DNA of 64,000 nucleotides from Rhodocollybia butyracea (Eukaryota; Basidiomycota; Agaricomycetes; Agaricales; Omphalotaceae), in NCBI GenBank assembly GCA_015501585.1, contig JADNRY010000005.1:923897-987896 (forward strand), written 5' to 3'. Under the pieces are notes generated by a model. It was not told the DNA's origin and made no database searches. It saw only the letters and a list, made by a program, of their open reading frames with translations. This document shows positions 46,565 through 59,300 of this stretch, one piece after another. The position numbers and the translations under genes were made by a program. The stretch's first letter is position 1; the number at the start of each line of letters is the position of its first letter.

Positions 46565-49313
46565 ATGGACCCTCATTCTCGCTTCTCGCATTTTGACAAA
46601 CGTAATCCAAGAGCTGGCCCACAATCTCTCTCGCAGAAACCGCGCTTCATGGAGTCCATCAAGACTAATCTCGATGGATTTTCATCTGCGAAACAACAGG
46701 ACAAAAAGGGGACTGGTAGCCGCGACAGCACTCCGATTAGACCTTTTGTTACGAACTCACGAGTCAAGCAGGACGAAAAAACGCGCAAGGATATGTACCT
46801 TGCATTTGTGAACAATGCGCTACAAGAAAAGCTAATGTGAGTACAAGGACCCGTCGGCTACTTTCGGTTCCTAATCCAGCTTCTAGGGAAAGAATGAATC
46901 TTTCGAAGAGCTCGTTAGCCAGTTTAATCCGAAACGTTCACCAACTGAGTTGCCTTTTCCGCAACCCGCACAGCTGCGTTTGTGGATCCTGGCATTATCT
47001 CATGTCGTCTCTCGATTAGAGCGTACACATTCATCTCTAGTGGAAGCCATCATAAACTTACCCTGGCTTACTATGGACAACGCTACTGTTCGATCGTACA
47101 CAGTCTTCATCGGAATGTTACTTTCAGCTAGACCGGAATATCTCTCACTTGTTTTGGGAAAGTTGTCCTTAGGATTTACATATCGTGCGTGCATTTGGCT
47201 CCAATCGAATCTCGGTTTTGATTTGATTTCACAGAGGCTAGCTTTCAAGCTTTATCAGCATCTCCGGCTGAAACGTCGTCAAGTCCTCTAACTCGTAGAT
47301 TGGTCTACGACAGGCTACACTACCTCCTTCGGCATTTGCTATCACTTATCCCAACTCTTCCCTCGACGCTGATGCCTTTAGTATCACGAAACTTCCCCCA
47401 TAAGCGGCAAAATCAGACCGCTCAGACAACCTATATACGCAACATCCTACGCATTTCAGAATATTGCCCGGAACTGGCAGATCAAATCCTCGGTGTCATT
47501 GTAGATAGGGCTATCCAAATAGATGTACGTCTTGAAATTTATCTTTCATATCTTAATAACTGTATCTACAGGTCGAGATTCAAATAGAAATCGATGATAT
47601 CGAGGAGGCAGGAGCTGTGCAAGAGCAAGAAGACGTTTTCGAGATCGATCCTTTTGATGTTGTTGTCGGTCAGGAAGGGGATGAAGATGACTCTGACACG
47701 GAGTCTTCAGACGACGAATTCGAGACGTTCAGTGACATCTCATCGGAAGGAGGTGATATGGATGACGATGGTGGACTAGCTGGGAAGATTGACGATCTAC
47801 CCGTCAATTATGAGCACCTCCGAGAAATGGTCAAGAAACTCGATGCTATCTTGGCGTTGGTGTTTGAACATTTTCGGGCTACTCATGCAGCCGTCGTTCA
47901 AAACTCCGGTGACAGTGACGCAGCGACACCATCGCCCTTACCTGAACTACCTCCACTACCACCTATATCGACAGCCATTAATCCATTCTTTGACCTATCC
48001 CCCATTGTCGATAGTCCTCCCTCTAATCAAGCGCAATTGGCACAATTAAATCAGCTCGCCTTCTCTAGTCCCGTTATACCCACCCAGTCGGCGTCCGCCT
48101 CTCCGTCCTGGCTTTCATCAAATCAACCACCTATGCGCCTGCCGACCAAGAAAACGCTCCGTCATCAGTTCCAGTCGCTTCTCTCTATATTCGACCGTAC
48201 CATTCTGCGTACGTTTAAATCCCGATACACACAGTTTCTCCTCTTCTGGTATACGTCTCTTGATCCCGAGTTCTCGGATATATTCCAGGGCATGCTCGTG
48301 GACCGTGCGCTATTTCAGCCTTCTAATGGTCACGCCAACTCTTCTCCGACGCCAATAGTCACCCGTGCTGCCGCGGCCTCTTATATTGGTAGTTTTGTTA
48401 GTCGAGCTCGATTCGTTGACAGGGAAGGTACACGGCGCGTCGTTGGAGTACTGTGCCAGTTTTTAAAGGTCCACTTGGACGGCGTTGAAAGTATTTTGAA
48501 AAGTGCCACTTTGACATCTAATAACAGTCGGGCTGCCACTGAAGCACTGAATGTAATCGGAGATCAGAATACGGTATTCTACGCAGTAACGCAAGCGTTG
48601 TTTTTAATATTTTGCTTCCGGTGGAGGGATTTGTTGGAGGATGACGAAGAGGATGGAGACATAACAGCTGTTCGTTTCCGGGACTCCAAAAACGGAGCAG
48701 CAGGGAAAAAATGGATGAAGGAACTGGACATAGTGCAAAGAGTCGTTAACTGCGTACTAAATCCGTTAAAGGTTATTGAACATTGGAATCTACGTTTTCC
48801 TTGGCTGACGCACGTTTGTAGGTCTGCTCGCCCAATGTTGCGAGTCAGTTTGCCCGCGTAGCACATGCAACTGACTTCATCTACTGCTACACCATCCTGG
48901 AATCCAACCGGCGCTCTGAGGTCTCGTCTTCCAACGATGGCCTCAGTCACCAGATCAGCCTCTCCGCGCTCACCCAAGGCACTAATCTCACTTCCGAACT
49001 CAATACCTTCTTCCCTTTCGACCCGTACAAGCTGCCGAAGTCCGGTGCGTATATCCAGAAGGTCTATCGCGAATGGACTTCCGTCGCCATTGACGAAGAA
49101 TCAGACGACGAGGATGCTTCGGATTCAGATTCGGATTCTGATGGCGAGGAACAGACTGCCCACCCTTCGAGCGATTTTGGTATACCTATTTCCATGTCCA
49201 CGACAAGCCAACAAAACGACGCCCAGGGTTTGGGCGCGTCCTTCAATGCAATGAGCATTAGTCCTGCGAATGCCGGGATGGAGGCTGCAGAGGCAGCCGT
49301 TGCGAAGACTTAA
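46565..49313 (+). CDS. RRN3: RNA polymerase I-specific transcription initiation factor RRN3
   Basis: Recruits RNA polymerase I to rDNA promoters in the nucleolus. ATG at 46565 (MDPHSRFSHFDKRNP). Recognisable segments: RKDMYLAFVNNALQEK, PAQLRLWILALSHVVSRLER, RRLVYDRLHYLLRHLLSLIP, ISEYCPELADQILGVIVDRA and EIQIEID, followed by a long acidic stretch (DEDDSDTESSDDEFETFSD). Then come LRHQFQSLLSIFDRTILRTF and TQFLLFWYTSLDPEFSDIF, AASYIGSFVSRARFV, FYAVTQALFLIFCFRW and LNPLKVC, and a C-terminal acidic tail with EESDDEDASDSDSDSDGEE, ending at 49313. Short introns separate the exons near 46840, 47185, 47525 and 48770. It is intact and clearly single-copy in type. Confidence 0.95.
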
Positions 49314-49564
49314 TTTGCGTTGTTTATCTTTCTCCATTGGTTGTTGTAACTGCACTTATTCACACTGCTATCCATATCGCATCTGCTTTGGTTTACCATA
49401 TTCAAATTGTAGTCTTATGCTTCGTATATTTGTTGTATATTGTGTGTCATTTTATAGAGTGCCTTGCTCTGGTGCCCTGGTGACTGCTGGTGACTGCTCC
49501 TTTTGCGTGAATACAAACAGGGCCCTGGGAGAGCCTGGGAGGCGAGACTGACCAGGGTTGACCT

Positions 49565-50131
49565 AGGACCCCGGACTATAGGCTTGGAACCCTGATCCCA
49601 AATTTCCTCAATCGGACCACTATGATGCGAACCAAAACCACTAAATTTTGGTTCAATATGATGCGAACTGGTATGAGGGTTCAAAAATGGCTGAAAAAGC
49701 GTAAAAACATAAATTTCGCGTTTTCTTGAGTTTCGGAGCGTTTTTGGGCGCATAAACAATCTAAATTCGTCGAAAAAAAAGCATATATCAATAATAGTTG
49801 TATGTACAAATCCAGGACTAAATTTTATTGGTTCAATCAGAGCGCTGAGATCTGTTGGGAGGACATCTGAGTACTCGCTACAGAAGCCACAGAAACAATA
49901 CATAGATTGCAATTTTCGACTAGATATTCCTCAAAAAAAATCTACAGCTAGTTGGAGCTGACTGGGTGACCACCTTAACGATGCTGTAGCCCAACTTGAT
50001 GCGAACCCCTCCGGAGGCTCCGCCTGCGGCGAGCACTATGATGCGAACTCTGGACGAGGGTTAACACCCATTTTGGGTACCTTTATGATGCGAACCGGGA
50101 TCAGGGATCTGGGCCTATAGTCCGGGGTCCT
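49565..50131. mobile_element. 567-bp MITE with about 35-bp TIRs and 8-bp target duplication
   Basis: The left end AGGACCCCGGACTATAGGC is matched by the reverse complement at the right end (50113-50131). Similarity continues inward through an imperfect GATCCCTGATCCC segment. An 8-bp direct duplication, GTTGACCT, flanks the element (49557-49564 and 50132-50139). Inside, the word ATGATGCGAAC recurs about five times (near 49621, 49660, 50000, 50040 and 50086) in subterminal positions. No coding capacity is present. The 8-bp duplication fits hAT-like or KDZ-type superfamilies. It sits directly in the promoter region of the NRPS gene. Confidence 0.88.
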
Positions 50132-50310
50132 GTTGACCTGTAGGGTTGGATGTTTGCAAATTACATTGAACAAAAAAAAGACTGTGGTGGTGTCACCGAT
50201 AATCGGCGTCAAAGCTGTAAGTACCGTCTCGGTTGCTCGTTCCGATATTTATCAGATAACACGAATGTACGATAAGTGATAACATCTTTAATTCCCGTTA
50301 AACAGAGGCG
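50132..50310 (+). promoter_or_regulatory. NRPS promoter with clustered GATA-type sites
   Basis: Within 180 bp of the start codon lie a perfect palindrome TTATCAGATAA (50249-50259), CGATAA (50270-50275) and TGATAA (50277-50282). The palindrome has the same TTATC-N-GATAA form as the one in the sidA/acyltransferase promoter. Binding by an iron-responsive GATA repressor is inferred. The MITE ends immediately upstream. Confidence 0.55.
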
Positions 50311-53300
50311 ATGAACTCCTCGGAAGATCGTCGTATTCTACCCACCACTTACATCCCGTGTTTGTTTCCGAGCATTCCGGTTACAACCAGTACAGATGCA
50401 TGTCTCGACATCGTGTCTATCAAAACTTCGACAGCAACATTGGATCCACTCGCGTTTGCTGCAGTGTTGCGTCCTCTACTCGGCACAAGTGGCGAATTCT
50501 CATTTAGGTTTGGTGAAAATCAATACGTCTTGGTAGAAGGTATCGATAATACGGAGAAGGATCTGGAGGAGAAGGTATCTATCTGCGATGCAGCGCAAGT
50601 TACAGGATTTCAGGGGGTACAAGTATGGATTGATTCTCAGGCTCTGGATCTGAAGGTTGATCCTAATCACCTGAAAACAACTATATCTCCTGACGTGTGG
50701 TTTATTCAGTCGAACCCCCATCTTCGAGGACCAGCTCTTCTTCGACTTAATGTCCAGGCCACCTTGATATCTCTGGTATATTCTTCTACACACCTTCCAG
50801 CTTCTTTGGCGAAATCGATTCTAGAGCTTTATCTTTCAAAGTGTAACGACACAAGTGCCAACTTCATATCTGATGCACCCTCCATCGTCAATCACCCAGT
50901 GCAATCAGTACCTTCAGACAAACACCTCCTCCTACATGCAGCTTTCGTTGAGAGAGCTTCGGATGAGCCGGAACATGTCGCGATCGACTATCTCTCCGCA
51001 GCGGACAAACATCCCCAACGCAGAACATTGACCTATGGCCGGCTGGACACTTACTCTCTCATTGTCGCCAAAATGTTGCGGGGATTATTACCTCCTACCC
51101 AAAAGACGATCATTCCGTTAGCTTTATCTCCGTCTCCGGAACTGTACATAGGCTATCTCGCAACATTACGCGCTGGATATGCATTTTGCCCACTTCCTGA
51201 ATGCGATACTACTCCCGCAGAACGCATTCGCGAGCTGGTTATTGACGTCGGGGCTTCTGTTGTACTCGGCATGGGTCCTCGGCCGTCGTGGTTCGCTGAT
51301 CTGGAACAGGTCCGTTGGATCGATATTAGCCTGGAAGCCGATAGCTCTGATATCAAAACTGCTTCTTTCGTTGGGAGACAAGACTGGGAAGAACCCGATG
51401 TGGATGACCTTGCTTATGGTGCATTTTCTCTCTTTCAATGGAGCCCCGATAATAACAAGGAAATTTCAGTGCTCTTCACCTCCGGATCGACTGGTAAGCC
51501 TAAAGGTGTCCAGATATCCCACCGAGCTGCTGCTTCGTCCATCTCCGGACATCTGGCCGTACGTGCCTTACCTTCTTACACGCGCTGGTTCCAGTTTGCT
51601 GCGCCTACGTTCGATCCGGTACGTCGACGTCCTTTCACCAATATATAATGTTCTTAGCTACATTTTTGCATAGTCTCTGATGGAAACGTTCATGAATTTC
51701 TCCTCCGGAACGACAATATGTGCAGCCAATAGATCACGACTCCTCACTGACCCAGAGTCAGTCCTGTGCGAATTGGACTGTACTCATATGATGGCTACTC
51801 CCAGTTTTGCTGCCATGCTGTGCCCGGAAAAACTCGGCAGCACGAGCTCAAAGAGTTTCTTGGAGCGTGGTGTCAAGTTCGAGTTGTGGACTATGGGAGA
51901 AAGGCTGTCTGACAGAGTGATTGAATCTTTCAGTCGTCCAGATGAAGGTTACATTTTATGCAATGCATATGTCTGTATCCACTTCAATTTCCCCTCATTT
52001 ATAAGCTAAAATGATCGACTTAGGGACCCACGGAAGCTGCAATCAATACAACTTTGCGTATTCATCCACGACATGAATCGGGTGTTCGCCTGGGCGCACC
52101 TATTCCCAGCGCGACTATGGTCATTCTACATCCTACCGAGCCACATATTGTTCCTCAGGGATTCTCTGGCGAGTTGGGTTTGGCAGGTCCTCAGCTTGCA
52201 ATAGGGTAAGGTTTCTAATGAATCCGAACGTTTCTCTGACAACCTCTTCCTCAGCTATTTGAATATGCCCGAACAGACAGCCAGTGCATTCGTACACGTC
52301 GATGGTATCGGCCGGGTTTATCGTACTGGTGACAAAGCAAGGCTCGCATTGGACGAATCTAATGAATGGTCCTGCGTTGAATACCTTGGGCGGATTGGTT
52401 TTGGCCAGGTCAAACTCTCTGGAAGGCGTGTTGAACTGGGAGAAATAGACACTGTTATGGCTTCCGTTTTTGATGTGCAATCTGCTCATGCAGTCGTACA
52501 CAAACGTCCAGATGGCGGGGCCCCGCAGTTGTTCGCGTTTCTTACCCCTGACATCGCCAATCTTATACCAAAAGTCCGTAGCGTCGTTGAGGCTAGGCTG
52601 CCCCAGCATATGCGTCCATCGCGGTATTTCCTTGGGGCCATCGTACCTCGGTCTGTCACTGGGAAGGTTGATCGTCGAGCTATCGACTTACTTATCGCGG
52701 GACGCCTTGCTCAGGATACAGATGTATCACCCATTGATACTCCAACTCAAGAAGTGGTAGATGAGGAAATGCTTTCGATGCTTTCGAAACTCATCGCACA
52801 GACTTTGAATGTTGAGGAAGAAGCGGTCACTCCCACGTCTAATCTGATCGATCTCGGTATAGACTCACTTCATGGAGTGCGTTTGCTATCTCTTGCCAGG
52901 AAGGCTCACGTCCAAGGACTTTCTATCGTAGATATCGTAAGTCCTTTGCATAAACTTTTTTTCGCATTGCTAACCTCCTTCATAGTTGCAAAGCACTACC
53001 CCTATCTCCCTAGCAAACGTCTTCTCTAGTCGCCGAGGGCAAACCGAGCTCGAATCCTCAATGTATGTCGACACGCTTCGTCAGTTTGCTTCGGAATCTG
53101 CATCTAGTGTTACTCGGGAGCTGGGTCTTTCACACGGTGACCCCCTTCCGCTTATATTGCCTGCTACTCCTATGCAAGCCGGTGTCCTGGCTCTCTACCT
53201 ACGTGGAGGTAAAGGCTCAAAAGGCTATATCAACCACTCTGTTTATAAACTTGCGCCGGGTATTGACCTCGAACGCTTTAAGGACAGTTGGACATCGATT

Positions 53301-56300
53301 GTACGGCATAACCCTATTCTCCGTTCGCGTTTTGTTCTGGTAGATAATAGTGCTATCAGTCCTTTCGCATTGGTCACGACAGATGATCTTTCGGTGTCAT
53401 GGACGGAGATGAGAGACGATAGTCTTGAAGACCTTGTTCAAGCTTATCTGGAGGACATTCCGTCACACTTTTCACTTAAGGACCTGAAAGCTTTCGCGTT
53501 GTTAAAGGACAAAGAAGGTTTAGATGTACGATTTGTCCTGTCTCTTCACCACTCCATTTTCGGTGAGATAACTCTTTAGGGGAAGGAATATTTATTGACA
53601 TTGTACAGACGGTGCTTCTCTTGCGCTGATGCTTGAAGAATTGTTAGTGCGTTATAACGGAACTGAAGCAAAACTACGTCGAGAGGGGTTTGAGCACTCT
53701 GTAAAGGATGCTTTCACGACCGACGTGGAAGCCAGTACTTCTTACTGGCAAAATCAGCTCAAAGGTCACTTCATTTCCACCCAATTTGATCTAAAGTACA
53801 GTCTAATGCTACTAGCGTTCTTAGATTTTACTCCAGATGCTTTCCCTGACCTGACTGGTCTGCGACCCTCAGCGAAACACACAGGTCACCATGTTTCTTC
53901 GATCAATTCATCCACGACATTCTCTCAATTGCTCACGATATCCCGAACCCTCAAGTCGACTCCTCTAGCAATAATCCAGGCAGCATGGGCTAGTATCTTG
54001 GTATGACTCAGTGCTCGGATGGTGAGGAAGGTACTGATATAATCTTAATCTTAGCTTTCCTATTCGGAATCCGAATCGCCAGACATTGTGTTCGGAAGTA
54101 TCGTGGGAGGACGTTCCTTCGAAGCGCTCGAGTACACGGTAGGGCCGGTCTTCACAGCGGTTCCCATCCGAGTTAAGGGAGCGACTGGGCTAAACATAGC
54201 CAACATTCTGTTAGCCTTAGCTTCCAACAATGTTCAAGGATTGGTGCACCGTTACCCACCCGTCAGTGTCCTCAGTGGTTCCAGAGGTATCATATACGAT
54301 ACCACTGTAGCTCTTCAACTTTTCGGTCAAGGTACTTCACAGACGGAACTTTGGATACAATCCGATTATCCTGCTATGGAGACAGAGGTACGTGTTGATC
54401 TGAAGGACTCACTCCAAAACTTATAGGATGCATAGTTTTCTGTTGTTTTAGAAATTTGGCCTGAGGACGATGACTCGCTTCGTCTTCGAGCTACATGTTC
54501 CAATAGGGTTCTCATTCCTTCGGCTAGTGAAGCAATGCTTCGACAATTTGACGATGTTATCCAGACTATTTTGTCTACTCCTGGTGATACACCATTCATG
54601 AACGTGATAGATGGTATTCGACATGAACTTCAATCGTCTCTCAATCCCCACCCTCAGATTTTCCGTGTTCCTCCAAATACACTTATTCATCATGAGTTCG
54701 AGGAAAATGCGAGGCTGCATCCGAACGCGTTGGCCTTGTGGTTTAAAGAAGACTTGAACAATCCTGAGAAGGATGTTACATATACGTATAGTGATCTTGA
54801 CCAGAGGGCCAATCGTTTGGCGCAGTTCTTGGTATCATCGTATGGGAATCTGGCTGACCAGGCTATCCCGTTGTGTATGGAGAAATGCCCCGAGCTCTAT
54901 GTCGCCATCCTCGGTGTGCTCAAGGTAAGTTGTTGACAACATTTATCCTCGACTTTGGTCTAATGTATCTCCAAGGCGGGTGCCGCTTGGTGCCCTGTTG
55001 ACTATGAGGCTCCCGAACTGCGAAAACGCGACTTGTTTTTTCGAGCGGGAGGACCTGTTGTTCTGATCAGTAATCGCTCAGAGCTCTCAAAAATCAGAAT
55101 TGCTTTACCTGACAGTCTCGACGTCCTTTCACTTGACGATCCTAGATTAGATGATCAGCACAACACTGCTCCGGTAATGCAAACGTCGTCAGATCACTTA
55201 GCTTACCTTATTTGGACCAGTGGTACTACTGGATCACCCAAAGTAAGTATTCATCTCATTGCTTTGCGGTCGACCTGGAACGACAAGCTCATTATGGTTG
55301 CAGGGCGTACCCATTGAACATAAAGCTGCCGTTCAAAGCTTGAAAGTATTACAGCGTGAAATTCCTCATGGCAAGGAAGTAAGATGTTTGAACTTTTCTG
55401 CCTATACGTAAGTATACTAGCCTTATTCGCCATGAGGTTTTCAAAAATTATGTTTCAGGTTCGACGTATCTGTCCTCGACATTTTCTACGCACTGGGGAA
55501 TAGCTGTGGTACTCTTTGCTCATCTCGAAAAGAAATACTTGTGGCAAGGTTCGCAGAAGCGGTCAATGTATTCAAGGCTACCCAAGCGTTTGTATGTAAT
55601 TTCACTTGCGAAGGTGAAGGGAAAATCTAACACTCACATCGTCTTATATAGTTGACTCCTGCTTTCATGGCCCAGTCTTCCCTCCGAGAGTGCGAAACGC
55701 TTGAGAGCTTGATCAGTATTGGTGAAAAGCTGTCTGATACTGTGGCGGGTAAATGGTGTCGGCCTGAGACTGTTTCGTTGAACACCTATGGTGAGCCTGT
55801 ACATCTTAAAAAGGGAGATGTTTTACCATAATTCTTTGTCTATAGGTCCTGCCGAGTCGACTGTCATCGTTACTTGTACGTTCTTGTCTGGACGATAGGC
55901 ATCAAACTCATAATTGCCTATAGACCGACGATTTGAGCCCGATGAGGCGACTAAAGCTCAAAATGTTGGTTCACCTATCCAAACTGTTAGCTGTTTTGCT
56001 ATGAAAGGTGGACGAATTGTACCTCGTGGTGCAGTTGGAGAGCTAGGTATATATTTCCTGAGCTGTCTACAATCCTGGGCTAATGTTCTTTCAGCGTTGG
56101 GAGGCCACCAGAACGCCCGTGGATACCATCGTCAGCCTGATATGACAGCCAAAAAGTTTATTTGGCATCCTGTTGCAGGCGCTGTGTATATGACTGGTGA
56201 CATTGTGCGAGTGAGTCGGAAACCAGATATTGAGATTTCTTGGGTTGCTAAGTGTATATATAGTTCCTTCATGACGGTACATGCGAGTTTGTGGGCCGTA

Positions 56301-59300
56301 ATGATGACCTAGTCAAACTTGGGGGTAAGTATAATGTTGCAACGTCTTGTATGAGGACTTCAATGACATATTATTTCGCAGGAATTCGGGTTGAACTCTC
56401 GGAGATTAGTACATCCTTCAAGTCATGTCATCCCGCTGTTCACGACGTGGCTACTATGCAGCTTTCCCGGCCAGAGTAAGTTTCGAAACCATAGCTTTAT
56501 TGTTTACTAAACAAGCCATCAGTCGGCCTCAGAGGATTATTTGCACTTTTTTAGCTGTTCCCGACGCATCTGGCGAAGAAAATGTGTGTATTGGTCCAGA
56601 AGCGCTTGATGCAGTTTGCACCGCCAAAAAAAAGGCCGAGCTTTTACTGCCGGTTTTCATGCTTCCGAAGTAATCTTGGTTTTAGGTTTTTGAATTACCG
56701 ATGTTGACCATGCGTATTTCAAGTGTCATCGTCGTGGTTAAGCGGTTGCCTCATACAGCGTCCAACAAGGTCGATCGGAAAGCCCTTGGTGAATACTACT
56801 GCAATCTGGATATCATTGATTGGGAGAGGCGCTTGTCTGAGCATCTCGGAGATGAAGACGATGAAGGAAACTGGTCAGAAACAGAGATGAAAATCCAGAA
56901 TGTCGTATCTGAGCTCACTGGCTCGTCTAAAGAATGGATCAAGAAGTTGACGCCTTTGCCGGCGCTTGGCGTGGACTCGGTAAGTGCCTATGGATCATGT
57001 GACTGAATTTTCAATGCTGACTTGGGGATGAGATTCGTGCTCTGCAACTTGCATCGCGTCTTCGTGCTATCCAAATTAACATATCCGTGAAGGACATCCT
57101 ACAAAATTTAACAGTCAAGCAACTTGCTCGCAAATCCGATAAATTCACCGCAGACCTGCAGCCTACTATCTCACCGTGGCTTCAAAATTTCTCCTCTCGT
57201 TGGTTTCCTGTGGTTCAGCATGATTTTGAGGACACGGTTGAACAAGTTCTCCCTTGTACTCCTTGTACGTTATTTTTTGAAAATCTTCCAACATCAAGAC
57301 TCAAAGTGCTAATTTTTTACAGTACAAGAGGGAATGTTGGGAGAGTCTGTGAAGAATCCCGGAGCGTATTGGTCTCATCAGCTTTTTCCTCTGAATGAAG
57401 ATACCGACTTGGAACGTCTGCACGCTGCTTGGAATGAGGTCTCGCACCGCGATGAAATTTTACGCGTGGTGTTCACTGCAGCAGGAGCTTATGCTACCGT
57501 AGATGCCACCGATTTTGATTCGGATCCGTGCGTTTTCAATTGCTGGATACGAGGTTTAATGTTTATCTGTCATGATTAGCATCTTCTTACAAATCGTTTT
57601 GTCCAACTACCGAGTACCCTTTATTCGTCAGTTGATTGACAAAACTGATGTCCATTCTTTGGCAGCGGAATTTGCACAAAACATTGCTGCCTCCCATGCT
57701 AAATCTCAACAGCCTCGATGGTCGCTCATCTTCTTCGAGTCTACTGAAGGTCGTTCTTGGATGATGTTAAGCATGCACCATGCATTATATGATGCTCATA
57801 CGATGTCCTATCTCCTCGAAGATGTTCAGAGGCAGTATTACGGGAAAGCACCGCTTCCCCGACTCCAGCTATCATCTGCTTTATCCTCTGTGTTCTTCGC
57901 CGATACACCCAGAGACTCACTCCGAGTTTGGGAAGATATTTTAACTCCGTTCGCGAACCGCGATGCACGAGGATGGCCCACTCTATCCGATAGGGCAGAG
58001 TCAGATCGATTCTTCTCGGCTACATTCGACATCGATTTTTCCTCGTTGATGGAGCTCACGACGGAGTCCAATACGTCCATTAGTCAGATTTTGCAGGCAG
58101 CTTGGTCCATAGTCTCTGCAGCATATCTCAAGACTGACCGCGTGATATTCGGAGAGACACTCTCTTTACGATTAGATGATTATTCACTCCAATATGCCAT
58201 CGCTCCTCTCATTACCACCAAACCTGTGGTTGTACACATCAACGATTCTGTCACCCCGCGTATCATTATTGAAGAACTTACACGCTTGACGAAGCTCTCA
58301 TCCCAGTCACGTTCCATTGGCTTCCACCACGTCCGTCGGGTTTTGCGGCTCCCCGTCAGTCAGTCCTTGTTCCCTTCTATATTTGTGGTCTATTTTGAAG
58401 AGGAGAACCCGTCTTCATTGGGTACAGAGGGTTTATGGTTGAACCCTCTCGATATTTCGCGTCTTGGCGTAGAACATCCCGTCGCGGTAAACGTTCATAT
58501 TTCTGGAATCAAAGTAGTCGTTGATGTATTGGGCAATGGCGAGAAGATGTAAGTTGATATTTTTCTACCTAGAAGGCTGTTTACTGAAGTTATGGTACAG
58601 GTCTACAAGACAGGTAGCTTTACTAGCGTCACAGTTCCACGCCATTTTAATTGCTATGGTTGGAAATTTGGATAAGCCGCTTCTATCGCTGGTCTCATCC
58701 ATCGATGAACATTATCTTTCCATCGTCAAGGAAGTCCCAGTGTCCTGTCCAAGACATCCTCTCCACTGGCTTGAAAAGTCTGCTCTGGCCAGACCTGACG
58801 CCGTCGCGGTGACATCATATCAGTCTGCGGCAGATGAAATCTGGACCTACCGTGCTCTTGAAGAGGCTTCAAATCAAGTTGCCCACTGGATCCATCATAA
58901 TTGCCCCCAGTCTAGCACTGTCGCTTTCTGCATGCCTCGGTTGCATACCTCTGTCGTGTATCAGCTAGGGTATGTTTTTTTTTTTCATTGGATCAAAGTG
59001 CATCTAATGTTGAAATAATGTCAGTATTTTCAAGTCGGGGAATGTGAGTGTTAATTCCGCGCTTCACCTCCACTGTTAAACAAGCTTTGCATCCAGACAT
59101 ATCTTCCCATTGGAGATGAGATACCAGCCTTCCGAAAGAGGCTTATTTTCCGTACAGGACAAGCCTCTGTGGTTTTTACGACAAGGCTTTGGCTCTTGAG
59201 TTCAGCAGTATCAGCACTGCCAGCGTGATTTCTGTTGATGATATCCAACACTTGAGTGAGATTTCGGAATGTCCTGTCAGCAAAATGTCTTTGCCAATAC

